From Akkermansiaceae bacterium (GTDB taxonomy: Bacteria; Verrucomicrobiota; Verrucomicrobiia; Verrucomicrobiales; Akkermansiaceae), in assembly GCA_015062005.1 (NCBI GenBank), contig SUVL01000011.1:1-64000 (forward strand): 64,000 nucleotides of DNA. The letters run 5' to 3'. Made by a program: the position numbers and the translations under genes. Shown here piece after piece: positions 26,305 through 35,949 of the stretch. A model generated the notes under the pieces. The model searched no databases. It saw only the letters and a program-made list of their open reading frames with translations, and was not told the origin of the DNA. Each line of letters begins with the position of its first letter. Within the stretch, counting starts at the first letter, position 1.

Positions 26305-27711
26305 TCAGGCCTGAGCAGCGGGCTCGGGGTGTTCTTTCAGGAACTTCTCCATCATCACGCGGTCAGTAGCGCGGCCAAGGCATTCCTCGCCGGCGATGAT
26401 GCCGTCCAGATACAGCTGCTGCAGGGAGTCGTCCATGAGGCGCATACCCTGGCTCTTACCGGTCTGGATGAAGCCGGGAATCATGAAGGTCTTGCCTTCA
26501 CGGATGGCATTGGCCACGGCGGCGTTGTTCACCAGGAGCTCCAGAGCCATCACGCGGCCGGTGCCGTCCTTTCTGGGCACAAGCTGCTGGGAGAAGATGC
26601 CACGCAGGGATTCAGACACCATCACGCGGATGTGGTCCTGCTCCTCCACGGGGAAGGCATCCAGAATTCGGTCAATGGTACGGGCCGCGGAACCGGTGTG
26701 CAGCGTGCCGAGCACCAGGTGACCGGTCTCAGCAGCGGAGAGCGCCAGGGAGATGGTCTCCAGGTTGCGCATTTCACCCACCATGATGACATCCGGGTCC
26801 TCACGCAGGGCACCACGCAGGGCGCGGCCGAAGGATTCGGTGTGCGTGTGTACCTCGCGCTGGTTCACATGGCAGCCCTTGCACTCGAACACGGTTTCGA
26901 TGGGGTCTTCCATCGTGATGATGTGGTCGTGGCGGTCGCTGTTGATGAAATCGATGATGGAAGCCAGCGTGGTGGACTTACCGGAACCCACGGAACCGGT
27001 CACCAGGATGATACCATTGGTGAAGCGGGTCAGCGGTTCCACATACTCGGTGGGGAGGTTGATTTCCTTCATCGTGTACACGCGGCTGTTGATGATGCGG
27101 TAGCAGATATCGTAACCCAGGCGCTGGGACACCACGGAGGTGCGGTAACGGCCCAGCTCGTTCTGGTAGGCGAAGTCCACGTCACCCACCTCCTTGAGGC
27201 GGTTCCATTCCTTTTCGCCAAGGAAGCTGTTGACCAGGGCGAGCGTGTCGTCCTTAGTCAGCACGGGCGCGCCCTCCCACATGGGCTGCAGGGTGCCGAA
27301 CCGGCGCCACGAGGGCGGGTTGGCAGAGGGCATATGAAGGTCCGAGCACTTGGCATCGATACCCTGCTTCAGGAAATCATCTACATGCAGAGAAAGCAGA
27401 ATCAGCAGCGGGCCCTCGGCCTGGGCGTAGATATAGGCGTGGTACTTGCCGCAGGGTCCATCGGCTATGAAATCCACCGTGCCCTTTTCCTCAAGCTCGG
27501 CGCGCTGCTCCGGGGTGGTGCAGCTCTCCACCAGCTTGGTTGTGTCCTCGGCGGTCAGCACCCCGGCCGTATCGGCTACGGGGGTGTAGGCCCCTGCCTG
27601 CATCCAGTACGGCTGAAGCCCCGGCCCCAGATACATCGTGGGGCTGTAGATGGTTTTACCCAGCTTCAGGTACTCACCAACATTGTCATAGATGTAAGTA
27701 GAATCACTCAT
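26305..27711 (-). CDS. PilT/PilU-like ATPase with duplicated N-terminal module
   Basis: VTGSVGSGKSTTLASIIDFIN, MEDPIETV, GALREDPDVIMVGEMRNLETI, GTLHTGSAARTIDR. Confidence 0.92.
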   Translation of the reverse strand: MSDSTYIYDNVGEYLKLGKTIYSPTMYLGPGLQPYWMQAGAYTPVADTAGVLTAEDTTKLVESCTTPEQRAELEEKGTVDFIADGPCGKYHAYIYAQAEGPLLILLSLHVDDFLKQGIDAKCSDLHMPSANPPSWRRFGTLQPMWEGAPVLTKDDTLALVNSFLGEKEWNRLKEVGDVDFAYQNELGRYRTSVVSQRLGYDICYRIINSRVYTMKEINLPTEYVEPLTRFTNGIILVTGSVGSGKSTTLASIIDFINSDRHDHIITMEDPIETVFECKGCHVNQREVHTHTESFGRALRGALREDPDVIMVGEMRNLETISLALSAAETGHLVLGTLHTGSAARTIDRILDAFPVEEQDHIRVMVSESLRGIFSQQLVPRKDGTGRVMALELLVNNAAVANAIREGKTFMIPGFIQTGKSQGMRLMDDSLQQLYLDGIIAGEECLGRATDRVMMEKFLKEHPEPAAQA

Positions 27712-27763
27712 GGCGGTTACCGCCTACTCTACCACTTTTCCCCCGCCGTGGCGAGCAAAAATG

Positions 27764-27792
27764 TTGCCACGGTCGGACATGGATGGTAAATT
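27764..27792 (+). promoter_or_regulatory. Promoter TTGCCA-N17-TAAATT, 7 nt before ATG 27800
   Basis: Read directly. Confidence 0.5.
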
Positions 27793-27799
27793 AGCCGCA

Positions 27800-28159
27800 A
27801 TGAAGCGCATATTTCCCCTTTTCCTACTGCTGACAGGTTGTTGGACGCCACCGGATTCCCTGCATGCTGCGGTGAAACGCAATGATGCAGCTGCTGTGAA
27901 GCAACTGCTTCATGCCGGGGTAATCGTGGACAGTCGAGATGCAAACGGACTTACGCCGCTCATGCTGGCCTGCATGAACCTGCAGGAAGAGAATATACGC
28001 CTTCTCATCCGCGCCGGTGCTGACCCGCAGGCCACGAATTCTGCCGGCACTTCCGCCCTTCACATGCTCAACCGCGGCGATTCCATTCCCTCCCGCGCCC
28101 CTGCCTGCCGCCAGGCGATGCGGGAAGAACTCAACGCCTTGAAAGCTGAAAAAATATGA
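27800..28159 (+). CDS. Lipoprotein with ankyrin repeats
   Basis: LLLTGC lipobox; DANGLTPLMLACMNLQEENIRLLIRAGADPQATNSAGTSALHML. Confidence 0.8.
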   Translation: MKRIFPLFLLLTGCWTPPDSLHAAVKRNDAAAVKQLLHAGVIVDSRDANGLTPLMLACMNLQEENIRLLIRAGADPQATNSAGTSALHMLNRGDSIPSRAPACRQAMREELNALKAEKI

Positions 28160-28695
28160 ACCACGCGCTTATCGCCTTCGCACTGCTGCTGGCCGGAACG
28201 GCCTGTGCCGATTGGAAATACCAGAGGGAAGTTTCTCCCCTACCTCTTCCGGAGGGCTATCAGGCCCCCCGCACAGGGGAAAACATTTCGCGTTTTGACC
28301 GAGCTGCGCGGCCTCCCTACTGGGATGCAGCCTCCGGCTGCCTGGTCTTTGAATCCTGCATGCCGCCCAAACGCCGCAAAGGGACAAGCCACTTCTATAC
28401 CTTTGTGTACAAATTATCGGCCGATGGAAAAACGCTGACCAGAACCAGCCGCATGTGGAACAGCTACAAAACCGATGAGCCCCCCACACCCCACACCTAT
28501 ACCAATAACTCAGATACCCCATACTGCTTCACTGAGGGCCGCAGCACACACACATTCAGCATCGATAGCAAGGGAACCATCACCCGCATTGTGACACATG
28601 GCTACAATCCCCTGACCGGCAAAAATCTGCCACCGGAAGGCCGCGTGATATACCCCACGCCGGAAGCTCCATCTATCGTTCACTACCTGCCATGA
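28156..28695 (+). CDS. Secreted hypothetical protein
   Basis: Signal peptide MNHALIAFALLLAGTACA; ATGA overlap with upstream gene. Confidence 0.65.
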   Translation: MNHALIAFALLLAGTACADWKYQREVSPLPLPEGYQAPRTGENISRFDRAARPPYWDAASGCLVFESCMPPKRRKGTSHFYTFVYKLSADGKTLTRTSRMWNSYKTDEPPTPHTYTNNSDTPYCFTEGRSTHTFSIDSKGTITRIVTHGYNPLTGKNLPPEGRVIYPTPEAPSIVHYLP

Positions 28696-28728
28696 TACCA
28701 GAAAACGAAAATTAACAAAAACTCCGGC

Positions 28729-28757
28729 TTGCATCGTGGGGTGGGTTGTGCTACTGT
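28729..28757 (+). promoter_or_regulatory. Promoter TTGCAT-N17-TACTGT, 8 nt before ATG 28766
   Basis: Read directly. Confidence 0.5.
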
Positions 28758-28765
28758 GAAGGGTT

Positions 28766-29818
28766 ATGCAACATACGACCTCACTTGAAAAAGAATTCTT
28801 CGCAGCAATCTGCCACAATGAAAGCGAGCTGGTGCTGCGACTGCTGGCCATGGGCTGCGAGGTGAATGCGTTTTTTGAAAACGGACTCACACCGCTCATG
28901 GTAGCAGCGCGCGCCGGAGCTGACGATGTGCTGGACATTCTGCTGCAAGGCGGAGCCGATGCGCAGGTGGTGGATGCCAAGGGGCGGAATGCGCTCAACT
29001 GGCTGTGCCGCAGCGGGCAGGGCTGCCACTCCTACCAGGAGCGCCACACCGAACCAGCCCGCAAGTTGCTGGCAGCCGGAGCTGATCCCTACCGTTGCGA
29101 CACCGAGGGCGATTCCGCTTTCTGGCATGCATGCCGCTACGGGCTGAGCAATGTGCTGCGGCTGATTCATGCGCACGCTCCCCTGCCCTTGGAAGCCCGC
29201 CACCGGAGCGGCGACACGCCTCTGCTCATGGCCTGCCGCCACATGTACCGCGGCAGCCGCCACATGACCTCCCATGTGGTCACCCTGCTTGTAAGCATAG
29301 GCTGCGACTGCTCGGCACGCGGGGCCGATGGCAAGACACCGCAGGAACTCTGCTACGCTGACTGGATGGAATGGACGCCGGCAGAGACACCCCAGCAACG
29401 TCAGCACCTGCTGGCAGTCCCGTCTTTCCGCACCGGGCGTAGATACCGCACCGGAGTCCGCTTCGCCCCGCTGCCCGGGGTGGACACCAGTGCCCCGCTG
29501 GCCACAGATGCGCGGGGCAACACTGCGCTGCACCACGCCGCCCGGCTGGGCGACACCGATGCCGCGGCATGCTTGATTGATGCCGGCGCGGTGGTGGATG
29601 CGCCCAACCACAGCGGCGCCACCCCGCTCATGCAGGCCGCCCGATGCGGCCGATGGAGGGTGGGTTCTCTGCTGCTGGCTCATGGGGCAGATATGCACAG
29701 GAAAGACTGCCAGGGTCGTACCCCGCTCCAACAAGCGGCACTAGCCGGCAACTGGCGTCTGCTCAGTGTAATGGGGTGCAATGGTATTATCGTTGACAAA
29801 CGGCGCGAAAACCGCTAA
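28766..29818 (+). CDS. Ankyrin repeat protein
   Basis: NGLTPLMVAARAGADDVLDILLQGGADAQVVDAKGRNAL; several further ankyrin units. Confidence 0.9.
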   Translation: MQHTTSLEKEFFAAICHNESELVLRLLAMGCEVNAFFENGLTPLMVAARAGADDVLDILLQGGADAQVVDAKGRNALNWLCRSGQGCHSYQERHTEPARKLLAAGADPYRCDTEGDSAFWHACRYGLSNVLRLIHAHAPLPLEARHRSGDTPLLMACRHMYRGSRHMTSHVVTLLVSIGCDCSARGADGKTPQELCYADWMEWTPAETPQQRQHLLAVPSFRTGRRYRTGVRFAPLPGVDTSAPLATDARGNTALHHAARLGDTDAAACLIDAGAVVDAPNHSGATPLMQAARCGRWRVGSLLLAHGADMHRKDCQGRTPLQQAALAGNWRLLSVMGCNGIIVDKRRENR

Positions 29819-29821
29819 ACT
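29793..29821 (+). promoter_or_regulatory. Promoter TTGACA-N17-TAAACT, 6 nt before ATG 29828
   Basis: Consensus -35, 17-nt spacer. Confidence 0.7.
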
Positions 29822-29827
29822 CCGCGC

Positions 29828-30631
29828 ATGCTGACGGGCGTACAGGAAAATCTGCTGCTGGGCGGGGTACTTTCCCTGCTGGCAGGTCTGAGCACGGGTA
29901 TAGGCGCGGCGCTGGCGCTGTTCGTAAAGCGCACGGATACGCGCATGCTCACCTTTGCCCTGGGTGCCAGCGCAGGGGTCATGGTGTATATATCCTTTAT
30001 GGAGCTCATGCCCGCCGCCAGTGAAATGCTGGCAGAGAACGCCAAATGGGTGACCACCCTGGCCTTTTTCGGCGGCATGGCCCTGGCCTGTGTCATCGAC
30101 CGCCTGATTCCGGAGGACGAGAACCCGCACGAAATTCCCTCCCCGGGCAGGCTGGACGCCGTGAAAGCCACGGGCGAGTTTGCCGGCAATGCCAAGCTGC
30201 GGCGCTCCGCCCTGCTTTTCACCCTGGCCATTGCCATCCATAACTTCCCGGAAGGCATTGCCACTGTGGCCTCTGCGTTCGATAACACCGGCATCGCCAC
30301 CTCCGTGGCCCTGGCCGTGGCTATCCACAACATACCGGAAGGCATCGCCGTGGCGCTGCCCCTGCTCTACGGCACCGGCAACCGCCGCAAAGCCTTCGGA
30401 TGGGCCACGCTCTCCGGTCTGGCAGAGCCGCTGGGGGCCCTGGTCGGCATGCTGATTCTACTCCCCTTCCTGAGCCCCACCCTGCTGGCGGTGCTCTTCG
30501 CTGTGGTGGCCGGCATCATGGTCTACATCTCCTTTGACGAACTGCTGCCCATGGCCGAGCGCTGGGGTCACCACCACCTGAGTATCTACGGCGTGACCAC
30601 CGGCATGCTCATCATGGCACTGGTGCTTTAA
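29828..30631 (+). CDS. zupT: ZIP family zinc transporter (ZupT-like)
   Basis: HNFPEGIATVASAFDN, HNIPEGIAVALPL motifs. Confidence 0.92.
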   Translation: MLTGVQENLLLGGVLSLLAGLSTGIGAALALFVKRTDTRMLTFALGASAGVMVYISFMELMPAASEMLAENAKWVTTLAFFGGMALACVIDRLIPEDENPHEIPSPGRLDAVKATGEFAGNAKLRRSALLFTLAIAIHNFPEGIATVASAFDNTGIATSVALAVAIHNIPEGIAVALPLLYGTGNRRKAFGWATLSGLAEPLGALVGMLILLPFLSPTLLAVLFAVVAGIMVYISFDELLPMAERWGHHHLSIYGVTTGMLIMALVL

Positions 30632-30787
30632 ATATCAGGCATCAGCACCGAGCAGTCTGCAACATCATCCATATCTCGATACTCTCCTCGTTTGATGACC
30701 TTTGCAGGCAGCTCCCAACAAGTTTCAACGCAGCATTATTCGCACTTCATCACCGATTTCCAGTAAAGCATGAAATGCGATTACCGT

Positions 30788-31666
30788 TTATACCATCCAG
30801 ACACCGCCACGCTGCAAGGCGGATTCCAGGGATTCCAGCACCTGGCTGGGGGTAAAGCCTGCCTCGCGCAGGGATGCAATGGAGCGGGCTCCATCGCGTT
30901 TGGCCAGCCGTTTGCCCGCGTTATCGCGTAAAAGGGCGTGGTGGCAATACTGCGGCACAGGGAGCCCGAGCACGCCCTGCAAGGCGCGGTGAATGTGGGT
31001 TGAATCAAACAAATCAGCACCGCGCGTAACATGGGTCACCCCCTGGGCGGCATCATCCACCACCACGGCCAGATGATAGCTGGCCGGAAAATCCTTGCGC
31101 GCCAGCACCACATCACCATATGCGGTCGGCACACAACGCTGGGTACCGCGCAACATATCATGCCAGGTAGGGCAGCCGATGAGCTCCTGCACTCGTTGCA
31201 TGTTTAGCCGCCAGGTATGCGGTGCCCCGGCAGCCAGGCGCTCTGCCACCACATCCGGGGGCAGGTTCCGGCAGGTTCCCGGGTATAGATACCCCAGTGT
31301 GGCATGCGGAGCGCGTCCCATCTCAGCCACCTGGTTCTTAATCTCGGTCCTGGTGCAGAAGCAGGGATAGAGGAGCCCCATGCCGCGGAGCTGTTCCAGC
31401 ACCTCGTGGTATACCCCGAAACGGCGGGTCTGCACCATTACCTCGCCATCAAACTCCAGCCCCAGCCAGCACAAGTCCTCGTACATAAGCTCCAGGTACT
31501 CCGGGTGCTGGGCTCGCGGGTCGATGTCTTCCACCCGCAACCAGCAATGCCCCCCGTGCGCATCTGCCAGACGGCGCGCCTGCAAGGCAGCCAGCAGGTG
31601 GCCCACATGCAGCGGGCCACTCGGGCTGGGGGCAAAGCGAGTCACCACAGTGCCGGAGAGAGGCAT
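30788..31666 (-). CDS. gluQ: Glutamyl-Q tRNA(Asp) synthetase
   Basis: TRFAPSPSGPLHVGHLLAAL...RVEDIDP, short GluRS paralog; start trimmed to TGATG overlap with upstream gene. Confidence 0.92.
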   Translation of the reverse strand: MPLSGTVVTRFAPSPSGPLHVGHLLAALQARRLADAHGGHCWLRVEDIDPRAQHPEYLELMYEDLCWLGLEFDGEVMVQTRRFGVYHEVLEQLRGMGLLYPCFCTRTEIKNQVAEMGRAPHATLGYLYPGTCRNLPPDVVAERLAAGAPHTWRLNMQRVQELIGCPTWHDMLRGTQRCVPTAYGDVVLARKDFPASYHLAVVVDDAAQGVTHVTRGADLFDSTHIHRALQGVLGLPVPQYCHHALLRDNAGKRLAKRDGARSIASLREAGFTPSQVLESLESALQRGGVWMV

Positions 31667-33645
31667 CAGAACTTGGCCTTGAGGATGATTTCTGTCACGC
31701 GTTTGGCGCCTTCGCCTGCCATGGTGGAGCGGGGATAGAGGCACTGAGCGCGGAAGTAATTCGACAGGGCTGAGCCATACTCGCGGCGTTCCTCACAGGC
31801 CCTGGCGTTATCCAGAGCCTTGGTAAACTCATATGCCCCGTGGGCAAAGCGGTTCAGAGCATCGCGGTATTTGGAGTCCTCCTTGTAGCGGGCATCTTCC
31901 TCGCCTCGCTGAAGCAGCATTTCGTATGCCATGCAAGGTCCCATGGTGGTGTCCTGCTTGGCCGCCACTTCAAGCTGCGCCAGCATTCCGTCTATCGTGC
32001 CGATAAGGGTGATGGCCTCCTTGTACTGGGCTTTCAGTTCCTTGTCGATGGCCACCACCTCGAACTTATCCTGTTCGTTGTAGATGGTGCGGTATTCCTT
32101 GCGCCCGATGAGCGTGCGGAATTCATCCCGCACCGGGTCCTGGTTGTCCAGCGCCTCAAGCTGCTGGCGGCCTTTCTCCAGATTCGGATTCTTGGGCCAG
32201 ATAGTGCCGGCCTTGGTGATTTCCTCGTTAAAGGTAGCATCATCGCCAGCCTTGAGCGCCTTAGCGGCATTGCGGATGTGCAAATCACTCTGAGCCTTGC
32301 GGCCAGCGCAGTAGCTGGTGAGCATCGAGTCATCATAATCAGGGTCGAGGGCCTTCATTTTCGAGGCTATGTCCTCCAGTGCTCCATAATCACGCGCATT
32401 GAGGGTGGTAAGAGCCCGGCGACGCAGTGACCAGAACTCAGCAATGCGGCGGCGCCCCTCCACCGGGAAGGTGGATACGCTCTGCATGTACTCACCCACG
32501 GCAACTGCCTGAATCAGGCTCTGGGTGGCATCCGAAAGCTTGTTCTGGGCAAGCATATTGGAAACAGCCTCCATATTCTGATCTACCTCCCGCCGCATGT
32601 TGGCGGCAACGGATGCCATGGTATTCACCGTGGGCGGCAGCCCTACGCCGCCCTCAAAGAGCTTGGCAGCCTGCGATTCGCTATCGAGTTTGAGCGTGGT
32701 ATCACCATCGCGGAACACGTGGCGGTACACGTATGAACCAATCAGGGCATGATCATAGCGGCGCTGCATGAGCAGCGAGACAATCGTGCTCTGGAAATTG
32801 ATTTTTGCCAGCTCCATGGCAGCAATACTATCGGCATCATTCTTGATACCGGCTGCCTCAAGTGTAGCAATTTTCTTGGTATTATGGGCAATACCAAAGG
32901 TATTGGTCTGCGTCCTGGTTCCGCCGCCATCCTTCTTGCCTACCGTCACCTTGGAGCTGGTTCCCTGGCCGGTATTCCGGTTTGTCCAGGTGTTGGTCTT
33001 GTCCACCAGTTTGTCAATTTCCTTCTGCAACTCTGCGTTTTTCCGGCTGCGGTCGCGGTTGGCGAATTGCACAGCAATAGCGCTGGCGATAGCCGTTGCC
33101 AACGATGCGGAAACACCGCCATCACCCTCATAATCACTCATTTCATAGAGCCCGTTCCCTATCTGGAGCAAGGTCTCGCTGCCGACCTCGCGTTTGGAGC
33201 GCGATGATTTATGGGTGAGCTTAATCAACGCCCGCAGCTTCTTGCGGTAGCGCTTGGCTTCCGTGCTGTCGTCCGGGTTCTGCTGCAGATACTTCTCAAA
33301 ACGAGCGCGGACGAGTGCGTTGTTCCCCACATCGAACTTGGCCCCGTTATAACTCATGGTGTCCGTGGAAGGATCCAGCAAGGGCAATTCCATGCCCAGC
33401 ACCTGGGGATTGGGCGTCTCCCCGCTATCCGGGGCAACGTGAGACTGCCCAATTTTAGGAGCATTGCCGTCTTTACCAAACTGGGGGCCAATCTGGACGG
33501 AATGCTGCTGCACCTGTTTGGCAGCTTCCTCGGTTGCCTGGTTCTGCTGAGGTCTGCCAAGCCCCTGCGCCCATGAAGGTTGCAGACACACAACCCCACA
33601 TACCAGTGGCAGAATACTTGTGTAAATAACTGTTTTCATCATCAC
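31666..33645 (-). CDS. Large secreted hypothetical protein
   Basis: Signal peptide; SASLATAIASAIAVQFANRDRSRKNAELQKEIDKLVDK; helical C-terminal region. Confidence 0.7.
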   Translation of the reverse strand: MMMKTVIYTSILPLVCGVVCLQPSWAQGLGRPQQNQATEEAAKQVQQHSVQIGPQFGKDGNAPKIGQSHVAPDSGETPNPQVLGMELPLLDPSTDTMSYNGAKFDVGNNALVRARFEKYLQQNPDDSTEAKRYRKKLRALIKLTHKSSRSKREVGSETLLQIGNGLYEMSDYEGDGGVSASLATAIASAIAVQFANRDRSRKNAELQKEIDKLVDKTNTWTNRNTGQGTSSKVTVGKKDGGGTRTQTNTFGIAHNTKKIATLEAAGIKNDADSIAAMELAKINFQSTIVSLLMQRRYDHALIGSYVYRHVFRDGDTTLKLDSESQAAKLFEGGVGLPPTVNTMASVAANMRREVDQNMEAVSNMLAQNKLSDATQSLIQAVAVGEYMQSVSTFPVEGRRRIAEFWSLRRRALTTLNARDYGALEDIASKMKALDPDYDDSMLTSYCAGRKAQSDLHIRNAAKALKAGDDATFNEEITKAGTIWPKNPNLEKGRQQLEALDNQDPVRDEFRTLIGRKEYRTIYNEQDKFEVVAIDKELKAQYKEAITLIGTIDGMLAQLEVAAKQDTTMGPCMAYEMLLQRGEEDARYKEDSKYRDALNRFAHGAYEFTKALDNARACEERREYGSALSNYFRAQCLYPRSTMAGEGAKRVTEIILKAKF

Positions 33646-34082
33646 TCCGTTTCTACCTTTTCAACTACCATGATACCTTTCACATCATGCCCCTGTTCAT
33701 CCTTACCGTTGCGGCAGACCACATGGAAGATGAAATTGTCACCACGCGTCAGGTTAACGCGTCCCGTCACACCGCTTCGCACCAGCAGAGGCAGGCGCTC
33801 CTGAGCATTGCCCGGCAGGGAAATGGCCACCATGCGGTCGTTGCCCAGAGATTCAATATTCTCAACCCGGCCATTGAGGCGGTATGTATTGCCAGTCAAG
33901 CGGGATGCATCCTGCCGATAATCTGCCACATTGAACCGGGAGTCCTCTGAGTCTGTCGGAGTTTCAGATGGTTTCATGAGGACTGCCGCCACAACAGCCA
34001 GCAGCAACACACCACCACCGCCCCCCAGAACCAGGGGTAGTTGTGACTTCTTATTCTTGGAAGAGCGTCTTTTCCTTGCCAT
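33642..34082 (-). CDS. TM-anchored hypothetical protein
   Basis: MARKRRSSKNKKSQLPLVLGGGGGVLLLAVVAAVLM anchor; ATGA overlap with downstream gene. Confidence 0.65.
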   Translation of the reverse strand: MARKRRSSKNKKSQLPLVLGGGGGVLLLAVVAAVLMKPSETPTDSEDSRFNVADYRQDASRLTGNTYRLNGRVENIESLGNDRMVAISLPGNAQERLPLLVRSGVTGRVNLTRGDNFIFHVVCRNGKDEQGHDVKGIMVVEKVETE

Positions 34083-34113
34083 AGTGATTCAGTTGTATAA
34101 GTATTTCAATTCA

Positions 34114-35844
34114 TTATTCCCAGCGAGTCCGGCGGATTCCAACATACGTAAGGCCGATACCAACCAGCACATGCAACAGCAGCACAGCGAGGCACGGAAT
34201 GCGTTGTGCAAATGAAGTCTGAACAATGCTGTTGACTGCCTTGAGCACCTCTGAATCAAGGCCGCCATTCACACTACCACTCCACGCCCAGTATGCAGAA
34301 ATAAACGGTTGCGTGAACATTTCCACAAACTCCGGCAAGGCCAGCACAGCGCCTGAAAGAGGCAGCTGGAAACCCACCAGGTAAATACTGAGCAGGGATG
34401 CCTGGTCCGGGGTTTTGCAATTGGCCGATATGCCCAGGCACATGGTGGTCATAGCGGCATTTGCCAGCAGAAGGAAGACAAAGTGGTTCACAATATCGCC
34501 CCGCAGCGGCCAGCAATACTGCACGAAGGCAAACATCCACAAACTCTGAATGAGGACCAGCACGCTCAGGAATACCAGCTTCGATGCCAGGTATGCACCA
34601 GCCCCGGTGCCGGCAAACTTTTCCTTCTCCATAATCAGGCGTTCACCGGCAATCTCGCGCGAGGAATTATTAGAGCCCATGAGCCCCAGCAGAATCACCT
34701 GGAACATGATGATGCCGGAAACAGCAGAACCCACGCGGGCACGCACCTCGGCCTGGGCTTGCTGGGCCTGCACTTCAGCCGCAAGGTCGGAGCCCATGGA
34801 ATCCGTGAGCTGCAAGAGCTGCTCCTGCCCCTTGCTGGAGAAGAGCGCCACAAGAATCGGGAATACCACTATCATGGCCACCTGAAGCCAGAGCTGCGTG
34901 CGGTCCCGGAACAAAATAGTGAAGCGGCGTTTAAGCAAGGTGCTGAACTGCTTTATGAACGAAGGCTGGGGAACCTCGTCTGCTTCATCATTCCGAGGTG
35001 ATGGCATGGGCGGTGGCAGACCGGCTTCTGTGAACTTCTGCAAGTGTTTCTTCTCCAGGCGCTGGTAGTAGTCCCGGCGGTGTTTCAGCCAGCTCTGGCG
35101 CCACTCGTCGGGTTCACGCATGGCCAGCTTGGGATAGACTTCCTCAAAATCAGTTTCTCCGAAATAGTGAACCATCAGATTCGGAGAACCGTGATAGGCC
35201 AGATTACCCCGCACCATCACCATGATGCTGTCGTACAATTCCATCTGCGCCAGGCTGTGTGTCACAGAGATGACAATTCTGCCGTCCTTCATGCTCAGCT
35301 GGTGCAGAAGTTCCACAATTTCTCTCTCCGAACGCGGATCAAGACCACTGGTCACCTCATCGCAAAGCAGGATGCGAGGGCGGCTCACCAGTTCCATCGC
35401 CAGAGCCAGGCGGCGTTTCTGCCCGCCGGAAAGAAGTTTGACCGGGCGGTCGGCAATCTCGCTCAACCCGGTTTCCTCCAGCACACTATCGATGATTTCG
35501 TCCAGTTCATCATCATCCGCATCCACTCGCAGCCGGGCGGAACTCTCCACATTCTCGTCCACAGTAAGTTCCTCATAGGCAATGCTGAATTGGGGAACAT
35601 AACCAATTTCGTACGGTTCAAAATCGCCGTCTTCCGCAAGGTCACGCCCCTCCCAGAAAAACGTGCCGGATGTCGTTTCCTTGATACCGGCAATCGCCTT
35701 GAGCAAAGTGGTCTTACCACAGCCTGAAGGACCCACAATAGCTGTAAAATGCCCGCGGGGGATGCAGAAATTTACATCGCTGAGCAGAAAAAGGCTCTCC
35801 CCGTCATTATCGACTTCCAAACAGATATTGCGAGCTTCAAGCAT
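34114..35844 (-). CDS. ABCG-type ABC transporter, fused ATPase and permease
   Basis: GPSGCGKTTLLKAIAG, LLSGGQKRRLALAMELVSRPRILLCDEVTSGLDP, C-terminal ABC-2 TM region. Confidence 0.92.
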   Translation of the reverse strand: MLEARNICLEVDNDGESLFLLSDVNFCIPRGHFTAIVGPSGCGKTTLLKAIAGIKETTSGTFFWEGRDLAEDGDFEPYEIGYVPQFSIAYEELTVDENVESSARLRVDADDDELDEIIDSVLEETGLSEIADRPVKLLSGGQKRRLALAMELVSRPRILLCDEVTSGLDPRSEREIVELLHQLSMKDGRIVISVTHSLAQMELYDSIMVMVRGNLAYHGSPNLMVHYFGETDFEEVYPKLAMREPDEWRQSWLKHRRDYYQRLEKKHLQKFTEAGLPPPMPSPRNDEADEVPQPSFIKQFSTLLKRRFTILFRDRTQLWLQVAMIVVFPILVALFSSKGQEQLLQLTDSMGSDLAAEVQAQQAQAEVRARVGSAVSGIIMFQVILLGLMGSNNSSREIAGERLIMEKEKFAGTGAGAYLASKLVFLSVLVLIQSLWMFAFVQYCWPLRGDIVNHFVFLLLANAAMTTMCLGISANCKTPDQASLLSIYLVGFQLPLSGAVLALPEFVEMFTQPFISAYWAWSGSVNGGLDSEVLKAVNSIVQTSFAQRIPCLAVLLLHVLVGIGLTYVGIRRTRWE

Positions 35845-35949
35845 AGATAGTTATAGTAGCTCTCCCACTCTACCATACCGGGCCACGGCTTGCAAGCTCA
35901 CAAATCCGGACACAGCCTGTTTTTGTGTCTTTCTCTCTTGAAAAAAGTG

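Noticed and set aside
25582-27789. 735-aa plus-strand ORF opposite both PilT genes
   Set aside because: Mirrors codon bias of the real minus-strand ATPases; His/Gly/Val-rich translation typical of shadow frames.
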